Positions 45,958 to 54,791 of a DNA stretch of 64,000 bases are shown here, piece by piece (the first letter of the stretch is position 1; every line of letters starts with the position of its first letter). This DNA comes from Arthrobacter alkaliphilus (GTDB taxonomy: Bacteria; Actinomycetota; Actinomycetes; Actinomycetales; Micrococcaceae). Below the pieces are notes generated by a model, which worked only from the letters and a program-made list of their open reading frames with translations, had not been told where the DNA came from and did no database searches. The stretch covers positions 248,285-312,284 of the forward strand of contig NZ_JAKEEC010000001.1 of assembly GCF_021483235.1 (NCBI RefSeq), written 5' to 3'. The position numbers and the translations under genes were made by a program.

Positions 45958-46842
45958 TCAGTCCCACGGTCCGTACGTCGCAACGGTGTTTTTGGCCAGT
46001 TGCGAGCACAGCGCGGACAGCTCCGTTCCGGTCACGTCGGCCATGGAACGAACGGTGTACGGGACCATGTAACTTGCGTTCGGACGGCCACGGTATGGGT
46101 GCGGCGTGAGGAACGGGGAATCCGTTTCGACGAGCACCAGTTCCGGATCCGCGATGGCCAGCGCGTCCCTCAGGTTTGCCGCGTTCTTGAAGGTCATGGT
46201 GCCCGCAAAGGACATGTACCAGCCGTTCTCGTTACAGATCCGGGCCAGTTCCTCATCGCCGGAGAAGCAATGGAACACCACCCGCTCCGGGGCCCCCTCC
46301 TCGCGGAGGACCTGGACAACGTCGCCATGCGCATCACGGTCGTGGATCTGGAGGGCGAGGTCGAGCCTCTTCGCGATATCGATGTGGCGGCGGAACGAGT
46401 GGCGCTGGTGGATCAGGCCGTCCCCGTGGGTGCGGTAGAAATCAAGCCCGGTCTCACCGATCGCACGAACCCTCGGATGGGCCGCAAGCTCCTCGATTTC
46501 CGCGAGCGCCGATTCCAGCTCTCCGCGGCCCGCATACACCGGGGCATCGTTGGGGTGGATTGCGACGGCCCCAAGGAGCCGCCGGTCAGCCTCAATCGCC
46601 TGGACCGTGAACCGCGATGACTCAAGATCGCAACCTACCTGCACCGCGCCCTGGACGCCTACGGCCGCGGCCGCGTCCAGCGCATCCCCTACCGCGACTT
46701 CGAGCAGGCCCTGCCGGAAGTCAAGGTGGGTGTGGTTGTCCATTACGGGGACCGGCAGCGGTTCGGGAGCCGGCGGGTATTCCTTGCGGGAATCGCCGGT
46801 TTCAGGAGCGCGGTAGGAGGCCGGTGGCAGGGAATCGCACAT
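45958..46842 (-). CDS. tatD: TatD family metal-dependent DNase
   Basis: A 294-residue amidohydrolase-fold nuclease, implicated in DNA repair and fragment clearance. Metal ligands: DNHTHLD near residue 34, GETGLDFYR near residue 131, HDRDAHGD near residue 165, FHCFSGD near residue 190 and VETDSPFLTPHPYRGRPN near residue 242. An N-terminal stretch of about 33 residues is longer than usual; a GTG two codons upstream (46848) is an alternative start. Upstream of rpfB on the same strand. Confidence 0.94.
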   Translation of the reverse strand: MCDSLPPASYRAPETGDSRKEYPPAPEPLPVPVMDNHTHLDFRQGLLEVAVGDALDAAAAVGVQGAVQVGCDLESSRFTVQAIEADRRLLGAVAIHPNDAPVYAGRGELESALAEIEELAAHPRVRAIGETGLDFYRTHGDGLIHQRHSFRRHIDIAKRLDLALQIHDRDAHGDVVQVLREEGAPERVVFHCFSGDEELARICNENGWYMSFAGTMTFKNAANLRDALAIADPELVLVETDSPFLTPHPYRGRPNASYMVPYTVRSMADVTGTELSALCSQLAKNTVATYGPWD

Positions 46843-47028
46843 GAACACACCCTATCTTTCCCCGCTGATGCGTTCCTGACCGCGAACTGTCGCACCCGTA
46901 TTCCTTCGCGCGGAACCTGCCTCTGTCTGTGGCGGGCTTAGGCTGGGTAGTCTGGTACAAAAGGCGGTATATCCCTGCCACGGCACCGCGGCCCGGCCGG
47001 GGTTCTGTCATGGCTGAGGGGATTGTCC

Positions 47029-48105
47029 ATGGACTCAAAGCGACACGGCGCCGTTGACGAAGAGTTGCTACGGGACGAGTCCGTGGTTGCCTTGCCTCCT
47101 GAGCGCGAATCCCTCAACGGGCACAAGCCCATCGTCATGGATCCTGGGCAGTTCCATGCTGCCAGCGAGAAAATCCTCGCGGCAATCAACAAGGTGATCG
47201 ACGGCAAGGCCGAGGCTGCCAAGCTTGCCCTCACCGTGCTCCTCGCCCAAGGCCACCTCCTGGTGGAGGACGTGCCCGGTGTGGGCAAGACCCTGCTCGC
47301 CAAGACCCTCGCCCGGACCATCGACTGCAAGGTCAGCCGTATCCAGTTCACCCCGGACCTGCTTCCCTCGGATGTCACGGGCGTCTCGATCTACAACCAG
47401 TCCTCACGGCAGTTCGAGTTCCGGATGGGCGCGGTGTTCGCCAACATCGTGATCGGAGACGAAATCAACCGCGCTTCCGCGAAGACCCAGTCCGCCCTGC
47501 TCGAATGCATGGAGGAGCACCAGGTGACGGTGGACGGCCATTCGTACCAGCTGGCAGAACCGTTCATGGTTGTCGCGACACAGAATCCCATTGAAATGGA
47601 AGGCACGTATCCCCTGCCCGAGGCGCAGCGGGACCGTTTCATGGCCCGCATCTCGATGGGATACCCCGACAAGCTCTCGGAGATCGATATGCTCGAGACG
47701 CATCAGGCGGTCTCGCCCCTCGCCAAAGTCACCCCTGTGGTCACTTCCGCCGACGTCGCCGCGATGATCGCCGCTGTACGGCAGGTTTACGTTTCCCAAT
47801 CCGTGAAGGAATACACGGTTGCGTTGGGCCGGGCCACCCGGGACAGCGCCCGTTTGCGCCTCGGAGCCAGCCCGCGTTCGCTGCTGCAATTACTGCGGGC
47901 GGCCAAAGCGACCGCAGCCCTCGACGGACGGGATTTCGTCCTTCCCGACGACGTCATTTCCGTCGCCGAGTCCGTCCTGGCGCACCGCATCATCCTTGAC
48001 CGCAAGGCCGCGAGTTCCGGCGATACCCCGCAGAGCATCATCCGGGCCATCCTGGCCGCCCTCCCGGTGAACCAGGATGCCGGCGCGGAACGCCGCGGCG
48101 GCTAG
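47029..48105 (+). CDS. MoxR-type AAA+ ATPase
   Basis: A 358-residue chaperone-like ATPase. Walker A EDVPGVGKTLLAKTLA near residue 79, Walker B IVIGDEINRASAKTQSALLE near residue 142, sensor 1 ATQNPIEMEGTYPLPEAQRD near residue 184. MoxR proteins help activate or assemble partner proteins, here probably the DUF58 and transglutaminase proteins encoded next. The ATG at 47029 has GAGGGGA upstream; an in-frame TTG two codons earlier is less likely. The next gene begins 22 bp after the stop. Confidence 0.95.
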   Translation: MDSKRHGAVDEELLRDESVVALPPERESLNGHKPIVMDPGQFHAASEKILAAINKVIDGKAEAAKLALTVLLAQGHLLVEDVPGVGKTLLAKTLARTIDCKVSRIQFTPDLLPSDVTGVSIYNQSSRQFEFRMGAVFANIVIGDEINRASAKTQSALLECMEEHQVTVDGHSYQLAEPFMVVATQNPIEMEGTYPLPEAQRDRFMARISMGYPDKLSEIDMLETHQAVSPLAKVTPVVTSADVAAMIAAVRQVYVSQSVKEYTVALGRATRDSARLRLGASPRSLLQLLRAAKATAALDGRDFVLPDDVISVAESVLAHRIILDRKAASSGDTPQSIIRAILAALPVNQDAGAERRGG

Positions 48106-48127
48106 CAGAACGAAGGAGGGGGCGGGC

Positions 48128-49546
48128 ATGGCGCTGATCGATCTACTTCCAAAGCATCTCTTCACGTCCCGCGGTTGGGGCCTGCTTGCCAGCGGAGCGG
48201 GATCCTTGCTGCTTGCCCAAATCATGGGCAGGCGGGATCTGTTGGCCTTGGGGATCTTGCTGTTGGTGCTGCCGCTGGTAGCGCTTGCCGGCGTCCGTGT
48301 CCTCAAACCGCGCTTCCAGGTGTTCCGCGAATTCCATCCCTCGTCCGTGGAGACTTCTTCCACTGCGACGGTGCGCCTGGCGGTGGCACGCACCGGCGCC
48401 GCCGCCGCGCCGGTCATCATGGAGGAGCAACTGCCGCCGCGGTTCGGCGAACCCCCGGCCTTCCGCTTTCCTGCCCGTACCGCTTCCGGCGGCACTAGCC
48501 GCTATGAATACCACTTGCGCTCCGGCAAGCGCGGCCAGTTCAAGATAGGGCCGGTCACCGCCGAGTTCTGCGATCCCTTCGGCTTGGCGCTGCACCGCCA
48601 CCAGATCGACGACGGCGACATCCTCACGGTGACGCCTGCCGCCGTCGAACTCCCCGCCACCGGCTTGGCCGGGGCGCGCGGAAACGACGGCGTGACGGCC
48701 ACCCGGATCCGCGCCAATCCCAGTGACGACGACGTCATGACCCGCGAATACAGGCACGGCGACCCCATGCGACGCGTCCACTGGGCCGCGACAGCGCGCC
48801 ACGGCGAACTCATGGTGCGGCAGGAGGAATCCGTGACCACGCCCGAGGCGACCATCATCCTGGACCAACGCTATTCCGCTTTCGCGTCCGGCCCGGCTGC
48901 GGTGTTCGGTCCTTCCCACGAGGACGCTTTCGAACTGGTGAGCAACGAGAACTTCGAATGGATCGTGACGGCGGCGATGTCGATCAGCGTCCACCTCGCC
49001 GATCGCAACTACTCGCTGCGTTTCCTGGATGCCGCCGGACACCCGGCATTCCGCACCTCCCGCTCCGCTCCGTATCCCGAAACCGAGGAATTCAGCGGTT
49101 TGGGAGGTCTGCAGTCCATTGCCGAGAGCCTCGCGGCCATCCAGCTCAGCGGCCCGCGGCACGTCCACGGCGAGCGCGGCCGCAAAGAAGCTGCCGCCGT
49201 CGACGGCGCCGAGGCCCCCTTCGATGACCACCTGATGGACAAGCTGGCCGCGCACCGGCTGCGTGGCCCCGTGCTCGCACTGCTCGGCAACATGCCGCTA
49301 TCCGAAGCCCGGGCGTTGGCGCCCGCTGCCGGCTACGGCGCCAACGCTTTCGCGCTCGTGGTCACCGACCATCCGCACCAGGTCGAGCCTGTCATCGAAG
49401 CTTTGAAGCTGGGCGGCTGGCGGGCCGTGGCCGTGAGTTCGAGAACGGACCTTCCCGCTGCCTGGGCCGGTTTCGATCAAGGTGAGATCCTCGCAGCTGC
49501 TGCCGCAGCGATGGACGTCCGCCGTGGCGCGGCGGTACCACGATGA
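48128..49546 (+). CDS. DUF58 domain protein (MoxR partner)
   Basis: A 472-residue membrane protein with two N-terminal helices (about 13-55), an extracytoplasmic-type beta region, and the DUF58 signature RRVHWAATARHGELMVRQEE near residue 217, followed by a von Willebrand A-like part. The family is always near MoxR ATPases; function is not established. ATG 48128 is preceded by GAAGGAGGGG. Its stop overlaps the next start by four bases. Confidence 0.92.
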   Translation: MALIDLLPKHLFTSRGWGLLASGAGSLLLAQIMGRRDLLALGILLLVLPLVALAGVRVLKPRFQVFREFHPSSVETSSTATVRLAVARTGAAAAPVIMEEQLPPRFGEPPAFRFPARTASGGTSRYEYHLRSGKRGQFKIGPVTAEFCDPFGLALHRHQIDDGDILTVTPAAVELPATGLAGARGNDGVTATRIRANPSDDDVMTREYRHGDPMRRVHWAATARHGELMVRQEESVTTPEATIILDQRYSAFASGPAAVFGPSHEDAFELVSNENFEWIVTAAMSISVHLADRNYSLRFLDAAGHPAFRTSRSAPYPETEEFSGLGGLQSIAESLAAIQLSGPRHVHGERGRKEAAAVDGAEAPFDDHLMDKLAAHRLRGPVLALLGNMPLSEARALAPAAGYGANAFALVVTDHPHQVEPVIEALKLGGWRAVAVSSRTDLPAAWAGFDQGEILAAAAAAMDVRRGAAVPR

Positions 49547-52116
49547 CCACCACCTCGAAGGGAAAACCGCCGGGACGGCCCCTGAGCTCCAGGCCGACGG
49601 CGTCAACCGAGCTTTCACCCGGCAGCGAGGGACGGGGCAATGGCCCGCGAAGCGCACCCGGCACACCGCGAAGGCAGGGACCTGGAGCGTATCCCTGGGC
49701 AATGTCGGCGGCCATCGCCGTCGCCGTGCTCGGAGCTTCCCTCTCGCTCAACGGGGTTTTCAGGGGCTGGGCTTGGCTGGTTCCCGCCATCACCACCGTG
49801 TGTGTCATCGGATTGACCATGGCTGTCCTTCGTGCGTTGAGGGTCCACCCCTCTTTCGCCACTTTCGGTGGTTTGCTCGCCTGGGTGGCCATTCTCGACT
49901 TCACGTTCTTCCGGCCGGAAAGCATCGCCGGTTTCATTCCGTCCGGCGCGACCCTTGGCGCGCTCGGCCAATTCCTCAAGCGGGCCGGCGAAACCGTGGT
50001 CTCGGAGACCGCGCCGGTCTCCCCGAACGCCGGAATAGTGTTCGTCGCATGTGCGGGGCTCGGCTTGGTGGCTCTCCTGATCGATGCCCTGGCGGTCCCG
50101 CTCGGCATGCCCGCGACGAGCGGCTTGGGCCTGCTGGTGGTCCTCGCGTTCCCGGCGACCATCAAGCCGCAAGGCGGCGGCCTGCCCGGATTCCTGGTTG
50201 CCGCCGTCGGCTTCGTCCTGATCCTGGGTTGCAGCCAGTGGTTCGCACCTGACTCGCGGCTGCAGACCGACACGCCTCACGGCACGGGGCAGTTCAAACG
50301 CGCGGTGGCGATCGGTGGTGTGGCGTTGGTCGTCGGCCTGCTGTTGCCCCTGGCGGTTCCGGGCTTTGAGCGCGGGACGTTCCCGGTCGGTTCGCGACTG
50401 AATGCGTGGGGGGTCTCCAACGGCCTGAATCCCATGATCACGCTCGGCAACAGCCTGCGGAATCCCACCGGCGACGGCAGCATCACCTATGCCACGAGTT
50501 CCACGGCCCCGGTGTACTTGCGCTCCGTCACGATCGACAAGTTCGACGGCGATACCTGGGCACCGGACGACCGCGAGTCGTCGCGGCGCATCGGGCCGGG
50601 GCGGATGGCTCCGGACTACCCGCTCCCCTCCGATCAGGTGCGCCAATTGACCGTGATCGACACAGGGCAGTTCAGCAGTCCGTATCTTCCGGTCCCCTAT
50701 GCCCCGACCGCCGTCAACGGGCTGAGCGGACGCTGGTCGTGGGATCCGGCGACGCTGAGCATCCGCGGCGAGGACAGCACCACGAGGAACCAGCAGTACA
50801 CCGTGTATTCGTCGCTGCCTTCCGTAACGTCCGCGACGTTGAGCCAGGACAACGCCAAGCCCACCTCCATCTCGCAGGATTTCATCCAGCTGCCAAGCAA
50901 TGTGCCCGACATCGTGAAGAACACCGCCAAGGCAGCGACGGCCGGCGCCAACGGCAACTATGCCAAGGCGATGGCCATCCAGGGCTATCTCCGCTCGTCC
51001 CGGTTCAGCTACTCCCTGCAGGCTCCGGTCCAGGGCGGCTATGACGGCAACGGCATGTCCGTCCTGGCGGATTTCCTGCAGCAGAAGAGCGGCTATTGCG
51101 TGCACTTCGCTTCCGCGATGGCTGTCATGGCGCGGCTGGAGGGAATCCCGAGCCGCATCGCCGTGGGCTACGCGCCCGGCCACGCGACAGGCGCCACAGT
51201 CGCGGTGGCGGGACAGGAACCCCTGCCGGAGTACCAAGTGGACGCGCGTGACGCCCACGCCTGGCCTGAGCTCTATTTCGAAGGTGTCGGTTGGATCGCC
51301 TTCGAACCGACCCCCTCCCGCGGCGTCGTCCCGCCCTACGCGAGCGAGCCGGTTGCACCGGGCGGCCCGAGCACCAACTTGCATGAAGAAAACCTTGCAC
51401 CGGGTTCCTCGACTCCTGCTCCGGGTGCTGCCGATGTGGCGCCCGTTGCGGGCCCTGGGGCCGGACCGGGCACGGGCACCGGGTCCGCGACCGTGGTGTA
51501 CGTCAGCGCAGCGGCGCTTCTCGTGGCGCTCTTGGCAGCCTCCCCGCGGCTGGTCCGCTCCGGTATCCGGGCGCGGCGCCTGAGGCCTGCGCGTCCGGCA
51601 GGCGGAGCCGGCTCCGCCCCGCCACGGGATGGCCCGATCCTGGCATGGGCCGAGCTCCAGGACCTCGCCACGGACTACGGCATGCCGCCGGGACCGAGCG
51701 AAACTCCGCGGGACTTCGCGGCCCGGTTGCGCAACTCGGCTGCACTTGGAGCGCCAGTGGCGCCGGGGTCACCGTCGGGAGCCGCCGACGACGCCGGGCA
51801 GCACGCCGTCGCGTCCCTCACCGGTGACTTCGAACGGCAGCGTTATGGTCGCCCAGCGGGCGTCACGGCGGATACTGCGGCGGAGCAGGCGAACGCGGCC
51901 TCTGAACGCATCCGAGCGGTCCGTGCCGCGTTCCGGCGCAATGCCTCCTGGTTCGCTGCCTTCCGCGCGGAGTGGCTCCCGCCGTCGTTGATGTCGCGGT
52001 GGTTCCAGCTAATGTCGCTGCCGTTCCGTTGGCTGGGTGGCGTTTCGGCGGCAGCGGCACACCGTGCGGCAGCATCCTGGCGACGGCTGTCCGGCTCCAT
52101 CAGCTGGCGGCGCTGA
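49543..52116 (+). CDS. TgpA-type transglutaminase-like membrane protein
   Basis: An 857-residue protein: about seven transmembrane helices in the first 270 residues, a large extracytoplasmic transglutaminase-like domain with catalytic Cys in SGYCVHFASAMAVMARLEGI near residue 510 and the His in DARDAHAWPELYFEGVGWIA near residue 568, a Pro/Gly/Ala linker, another helix (about 650-670) and a C-terminal DUF4129-like cytoplasmic region. The family acts at the cell surface; the substrate is unknown. It forms an operon with moxR and DUF58 (ATGA overlap). Converges on gabD with a 16-bp gap. Confidence 0.92.
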   Translation: MTTTSKGKPPGRPLSSRPTASTELSPGSEGRGNGPRSAPGTPRRQGPGAYPWAMSAAIAVAVLGASLSLNGVFRGWAWLVPAITTVCVIGLTMAVLRALRVHPSFATFGGLLAWVAILDFTFFRPESIAGFIPSGATLGALGQFLKRAGETVVSETAPVSPNAGIVFVACAGLGLVALLIDALAVPLGMPATSGLGLLVVLAFPATIKPQGGGLPGFLVAAVGFVLILGCSQWFAPDSRLQTDTPHGTGQFKRAVAIGGVALVVGLLLPLAVPGFERGTFPVGSRLNAWGVSNGLNPMITLGNSLRNPTGDGSITYATSSTAPVYLRSVTIDKFDGDTWAPDDRESSRRIGPGRMAPDYPLPSDQVRQLTVIDTGQFSSPYLPVPYAPTAVNGLSGRWSWDPATLSIRGEDSTTRNQQYTVYSSLPSVTSATLSQDNAKPTSISQDFIQLPSNVPDIVKNTAKAATAGANGNYAKAMAIQGYLRSSRFSYSLQAPVQGGYDGNGMSVLADFLQQKSGYCVHFASAMAVMARLEGIPSRIAVGYAPGHATGATVAVAGQEPLPEYQVDARDAHAWPELYFEGVGWIAFEPTPSRGVVPPYASEPVAPGGPSTNLHEENLAPGSSTPAPGAADVAPVAGPGAGPGTGTGSATVVYVSAAALLVALLAASPRLVRSGIRARRLRPARPAGGAGSAPPRDGPILAWAELQDLATDYGMPPGPSETPRDFAARLRNSAALGAPVAPGSPSGAADDAGQHAVASLTGDFERQRYGRPAGVTADTAAEQANAASERIRAVRAAFRRNASWFAAFRAEWLPPSLMSRWFQLMSLPFRWLGGVSAAAAHRAAASWRRLSGSISWRR

Positions 52117-52132
52117 TGGAGCCGGATGCCTC

Positions 52133-53614
52133 CTAGTCGGCGTACGGATCCGCGATGCCGACGTACTGCGTGGTGAGGTATTCCTCGATGCCTTCGAAAC
52201 CGCCTTCACGGCCCAGGCCGGACTGCTTCACACCGCCGAAAGGTGCCGCGGCGTTCGAGATGACCCCGGCGTTGAGGCCGAGCATGCCGGTCTCGATCCG
52301 CTCGCTTACACGCAGTCCGCGGTTCAGGTCCGTCGTGAAGACGTAGGCAACCAGCCCGTACTCGGTGTTGTTGGCCAACTCGATGGCCTCGTCCTCGTTC
52401 TTGAACGTCACGATGGGGGCAACGGGTCCGAAGATCTCTTCCTTCAGGATGCGGGCGTCCGCGGACACGTTTTTGAGCACGGTGGGCTGGTAGAAGTAGC
52501 CCGGGCCGTCAACCGGAGCACCGCCTGTGACCGCGACGGCGCCGTTTGCAACGGCGTCGGACACCAGGGAATGCACGCCGTTGCGGGCCTTGCCATCGAT
52601 CAACGGTCCCACCGTGGAGTCCGGCTCGGTACCGCGAGCGGTGTTCAGCGACGAGATCTTGGCAGCGAACTTCTCAGCGAAGGCGTCGGCGATGGAGTCG
52701 TGCACGATGAAGCGGTTGGCCGCGGTGCAAGCCTCGCCCATGTTGCGCATCTTGGCCGCGACGGCGCCTTCCACTGCCTTGTCCAGGTCAGCGTCCTCGA
52801 AGACCAGGAACGGGGCGTTTCCACCGAGTTCCATGGAGCTGCGGAGGACCTTGTCCGCGGCTTCGCGCATGAGGGACTGCCCTACCGCTGTGGAACCGGT
52901 GAAGGAGATCTTGCGCAGGCGGTCGTCCTTCATGAGGGGGCCGGTGACTGCGCCGGCCGTGGAGGTTTGGATGACGTTGAGCACGCCTGCCGGCAGGCCC
53001 GCTTCCTGCATGACCTGGGCGAAGAGCAAGCTGGTCAACGGCGTCAGGTTCGCCGGTTTGAGCACCATGGTGCAACCCGCGGCGACCGCGGGGGCGATCT
53101 TGCGCGTCGCCATGGCCAGCGGGAAGTTCCACGGGGTGATCAGCAGGCAGGGACCAACAGGCTTCTTCTGCACGAGGATGCGGTTCTTGCCATCCGGAGC
53201 CGCGGAGTAGCGGCCTGAAACGCGGACTGCTTCCTCGGAGAACCAGCGCAGGAACTCGGCGCCGTAGGCCACCTCGCCGCGGGATTCGGCCAGGGGCTTG
53301 CCCATTTCCAGGGTCATGAGCAGTGCGAAGTCTTCGGCGCGGGCCGTGACAAGCTCGAAGGCGCGGCGCAGGATTTCGCCCCGCTCGCGCGGAGCCGTGC
53401 GGGCCCAGGACGCCTGGGCGGAAGCGGCAGCGTCCAATGCCGCAGCGCCGTCCTCCACTCCGGCGTCGGAAATGCTCATGAGCACCTTCCCAGTGGCCGG
53501 GTCCTCGACGTCGAACGTCTTCCCGGACGCTGCGGGCAGCCACTGGCCGTTGATGAGCAGCCCCTTGGGAACGGAGGCGAGAAGTTCGCTTTCGCGATCG
53601 GCGGTAACAGTCAC
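52133..53614 (-). CDS. gabD: NAD(P)-dependent succinate-semialdehyde dehydrogenase
   Basis: Oxidises succinate semialdehyde to succinate (GABA degradation) or a related aldehyde. The 493-residue ALDH-fold protein has the cofactor-binding FTGSTAVGQSLMREAA near residue 233, the general base Glu in SMELGGNAPFLVFEDADL near residue 256, and the nucleophilic Cys in RNMGEACTAANRFIVHDS near residue 290. The sequence is closest to the GabD group. The start codon is GTG; the 161-bp gap upstream, before the rsmI stop, should carry its promoter. Confidence 0.92.
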   Translation of the reverse strand: MTVTADRESELLASVPKGLLINGQWLPAASGKTFDVEDPATGKVLMSISDAGVEDGAAALDAAASAQASWARTAPRERGEILRRAFELVTARAEDFALLMTLEMGKPLAESRGEVAYGAEFLRWFSEEAVRVSGRYSAAPDGKNRILVQKKPVGPCLLITPWNFPLAMATRKIAPAVAAGCTMVLKPANLTPLTSLLFAQVMQEAGLPAGVLNVIQTSTAGAVTGPLMKDDRLRKISFTGSTAVGQSLMREAADKVLRSSMELGGNAPFLVFEDADLDKAVEGAVAAKMRNMGEACTAANRFIVHDSIADAFAEKFAAKISSLNTARGTEPDSTVGPLIDGKARNGVHSLVSDAVANGAVAVTGGAPVDGPGYFYQPTVLKNVSADARILKEEIFGPVAPIVTFKNEDEAIELANNTEYGLVAYVFTTDLNRGLRVSERIETGMLGLNAGVISNAAAPFGGVKQSGLGREGGFEGIEEYLTTQYVGIADPYAD

Positions 53615-53775
53615 AGTGACTCCTTCGTCAGTCGGCGCACGTTGGATGCACCGACGCTTGATCTTTGTGGAATTACTGTCACGGTACTGCCCGCCGCGAA
53701 GCAGTGTCTACGCCTTCGCGCACTGCCGCGGGAGCAAGAGTTTGTGCAGTTGCACAGCCCCCGTCGGAGCGGAAA

Positions 53776-54699
53776 CTACCGGGCCGCGAGCACGGCAGAG
53801 TACAGATCACGCTTGCTGACCCGGGCGTCCTCTGCCACCGCGGCGACCGCCTCCTTGAGCCTCATGCCCTGCCCGATGAGTTCGTTGACGGCGGCAACAT
53901 GGTCTTCAGGCTTCCCCGGCGCCTGTTCGGGGGCGCCGGCCACGACGACGGCAATCTCGCCGCGGACCTCGTTGTTTTCGGCCCATTCGAGCAATTCCCG
54001 GACGGTTCCCCGGATGACTTCCTCGTAGGTCTTCGTCAATTCACGGCAGACGGCGATGCGCCGATCCGGGCCGAACCGCTCATGCAGTGCACGGAGCATC
54101 GGCTCAAGCCGGTGCGGGGCCTCGAAGAACACCATGGTCCGGCGTTCGTTGCCGAGGTCCGCCAGCCGGGAGTTGCGTTCTCCGGCTTTGCGGGGCAGGA
54201 AACCTTCGAAGCAGAACCGGTCCGTGGGCAGTCCCGACAGCGCCAGGGCCGTCAACACGGCGGACGGGCCGGGGAAAGCGGTGACAGAAAGTCCAGCCGC
54301 GACGGCTCCCTCGACGAGGCGGAAGCCGGGATCGGACACTGCGGGCATGCCGGCGTCGCTCACCATGATGATGGTCTTGCCGGCCCGGACGTGGTCCAGC
54401 AGTTCCTCGGTCTTGGCCGCCTCGTTGTGCTCGTGGTAGCTGATGACCCGGCCGGACACGGTAATGCCGAGCGACTGGACCAGCCGATGCAGGCGCCGGG
54501 TGTCCTCCGCGGCGACGATGTCGGCCGTCTGCAACAACTCGATAAGCCGGCTGGAGGCATCGCCCACGTTGCCGATGGGAGTGGCGGCCAGCACTATCCT
54601 CCCCGCGCCGTCGGGCAGGGCCGGAAGCACCCGCGCCTCAAGGGGCTCCTCCGCGTGGAGGACGGTGGATTCATCCGGGGAGCTCAGCTGTTCAGTCAC
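53776..54699 (-). CDS. rsmI: 16S rRNA (cytidine1402-2'-O)-methyltransferase
   Basis: Methylates the ribose of C1402 in the decoding centre. The 307-residue protein shows the SAM-dependent tetrapyrrole methylase fold: VLAATPIGNVGDASSRL near residue 36, VAAEDTRRLHRLVQ near residue 63, VSDAGMPAVSDPGFRLV near residue 112 and FPGPSAVLTALALSGLPTDR near residue 142, then FFEAPHRL near residue 190. Divergent from the pmt gene with 92 bp between starts, an arrangement common in actinobacteria. Confidence 0.96.
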   Translation of the reverse strand: MTEQLSSPDESTVLHAEEPLEARVLPALPDGAGRIVLAATPIGNVGDASSRLIELLQTADIVAAEDTRRLHRLVQSLGITVSGRVISYHEHNEAAKTEELLDHVRAGKTIIMVSDAGMPAVSDPGFRLVEGAVAAGLSVTAFPGPSAVLTALALSGLPTDRFCFEGFLPRKAGERNSRLADLGNERRTMVFFEAPHRLEPMLRALHERFGPDRRIAVCRELTKTYEEVIRGTVRELLEWAENNEVRGEIAVVVAGAPEQAPGKPEDHVAAVNELIGQGMRLKEAVAAVAEDARVSKRDLYSAVLAAR

Positions 54700-54791
54700 C
54701 CAACAAGCCTAATGCCCTGCTCCGGCTCAGGCTTTCAGCCCCGGCTCCGGCTTTCAGGATGCTGACGGAGGCGAAAGGTAGCATGGGCTGA
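54700..54791. promoter_or_regulatory. Divergent promoter region, rsmI / pmt
   Basis: 92 bp between divergent starts. Direct repeat of GGCTTTCAG/CGGCTC elements (about 54723-54757) is visible; no clear promoter hexamers or operator. Confidence 0.35.
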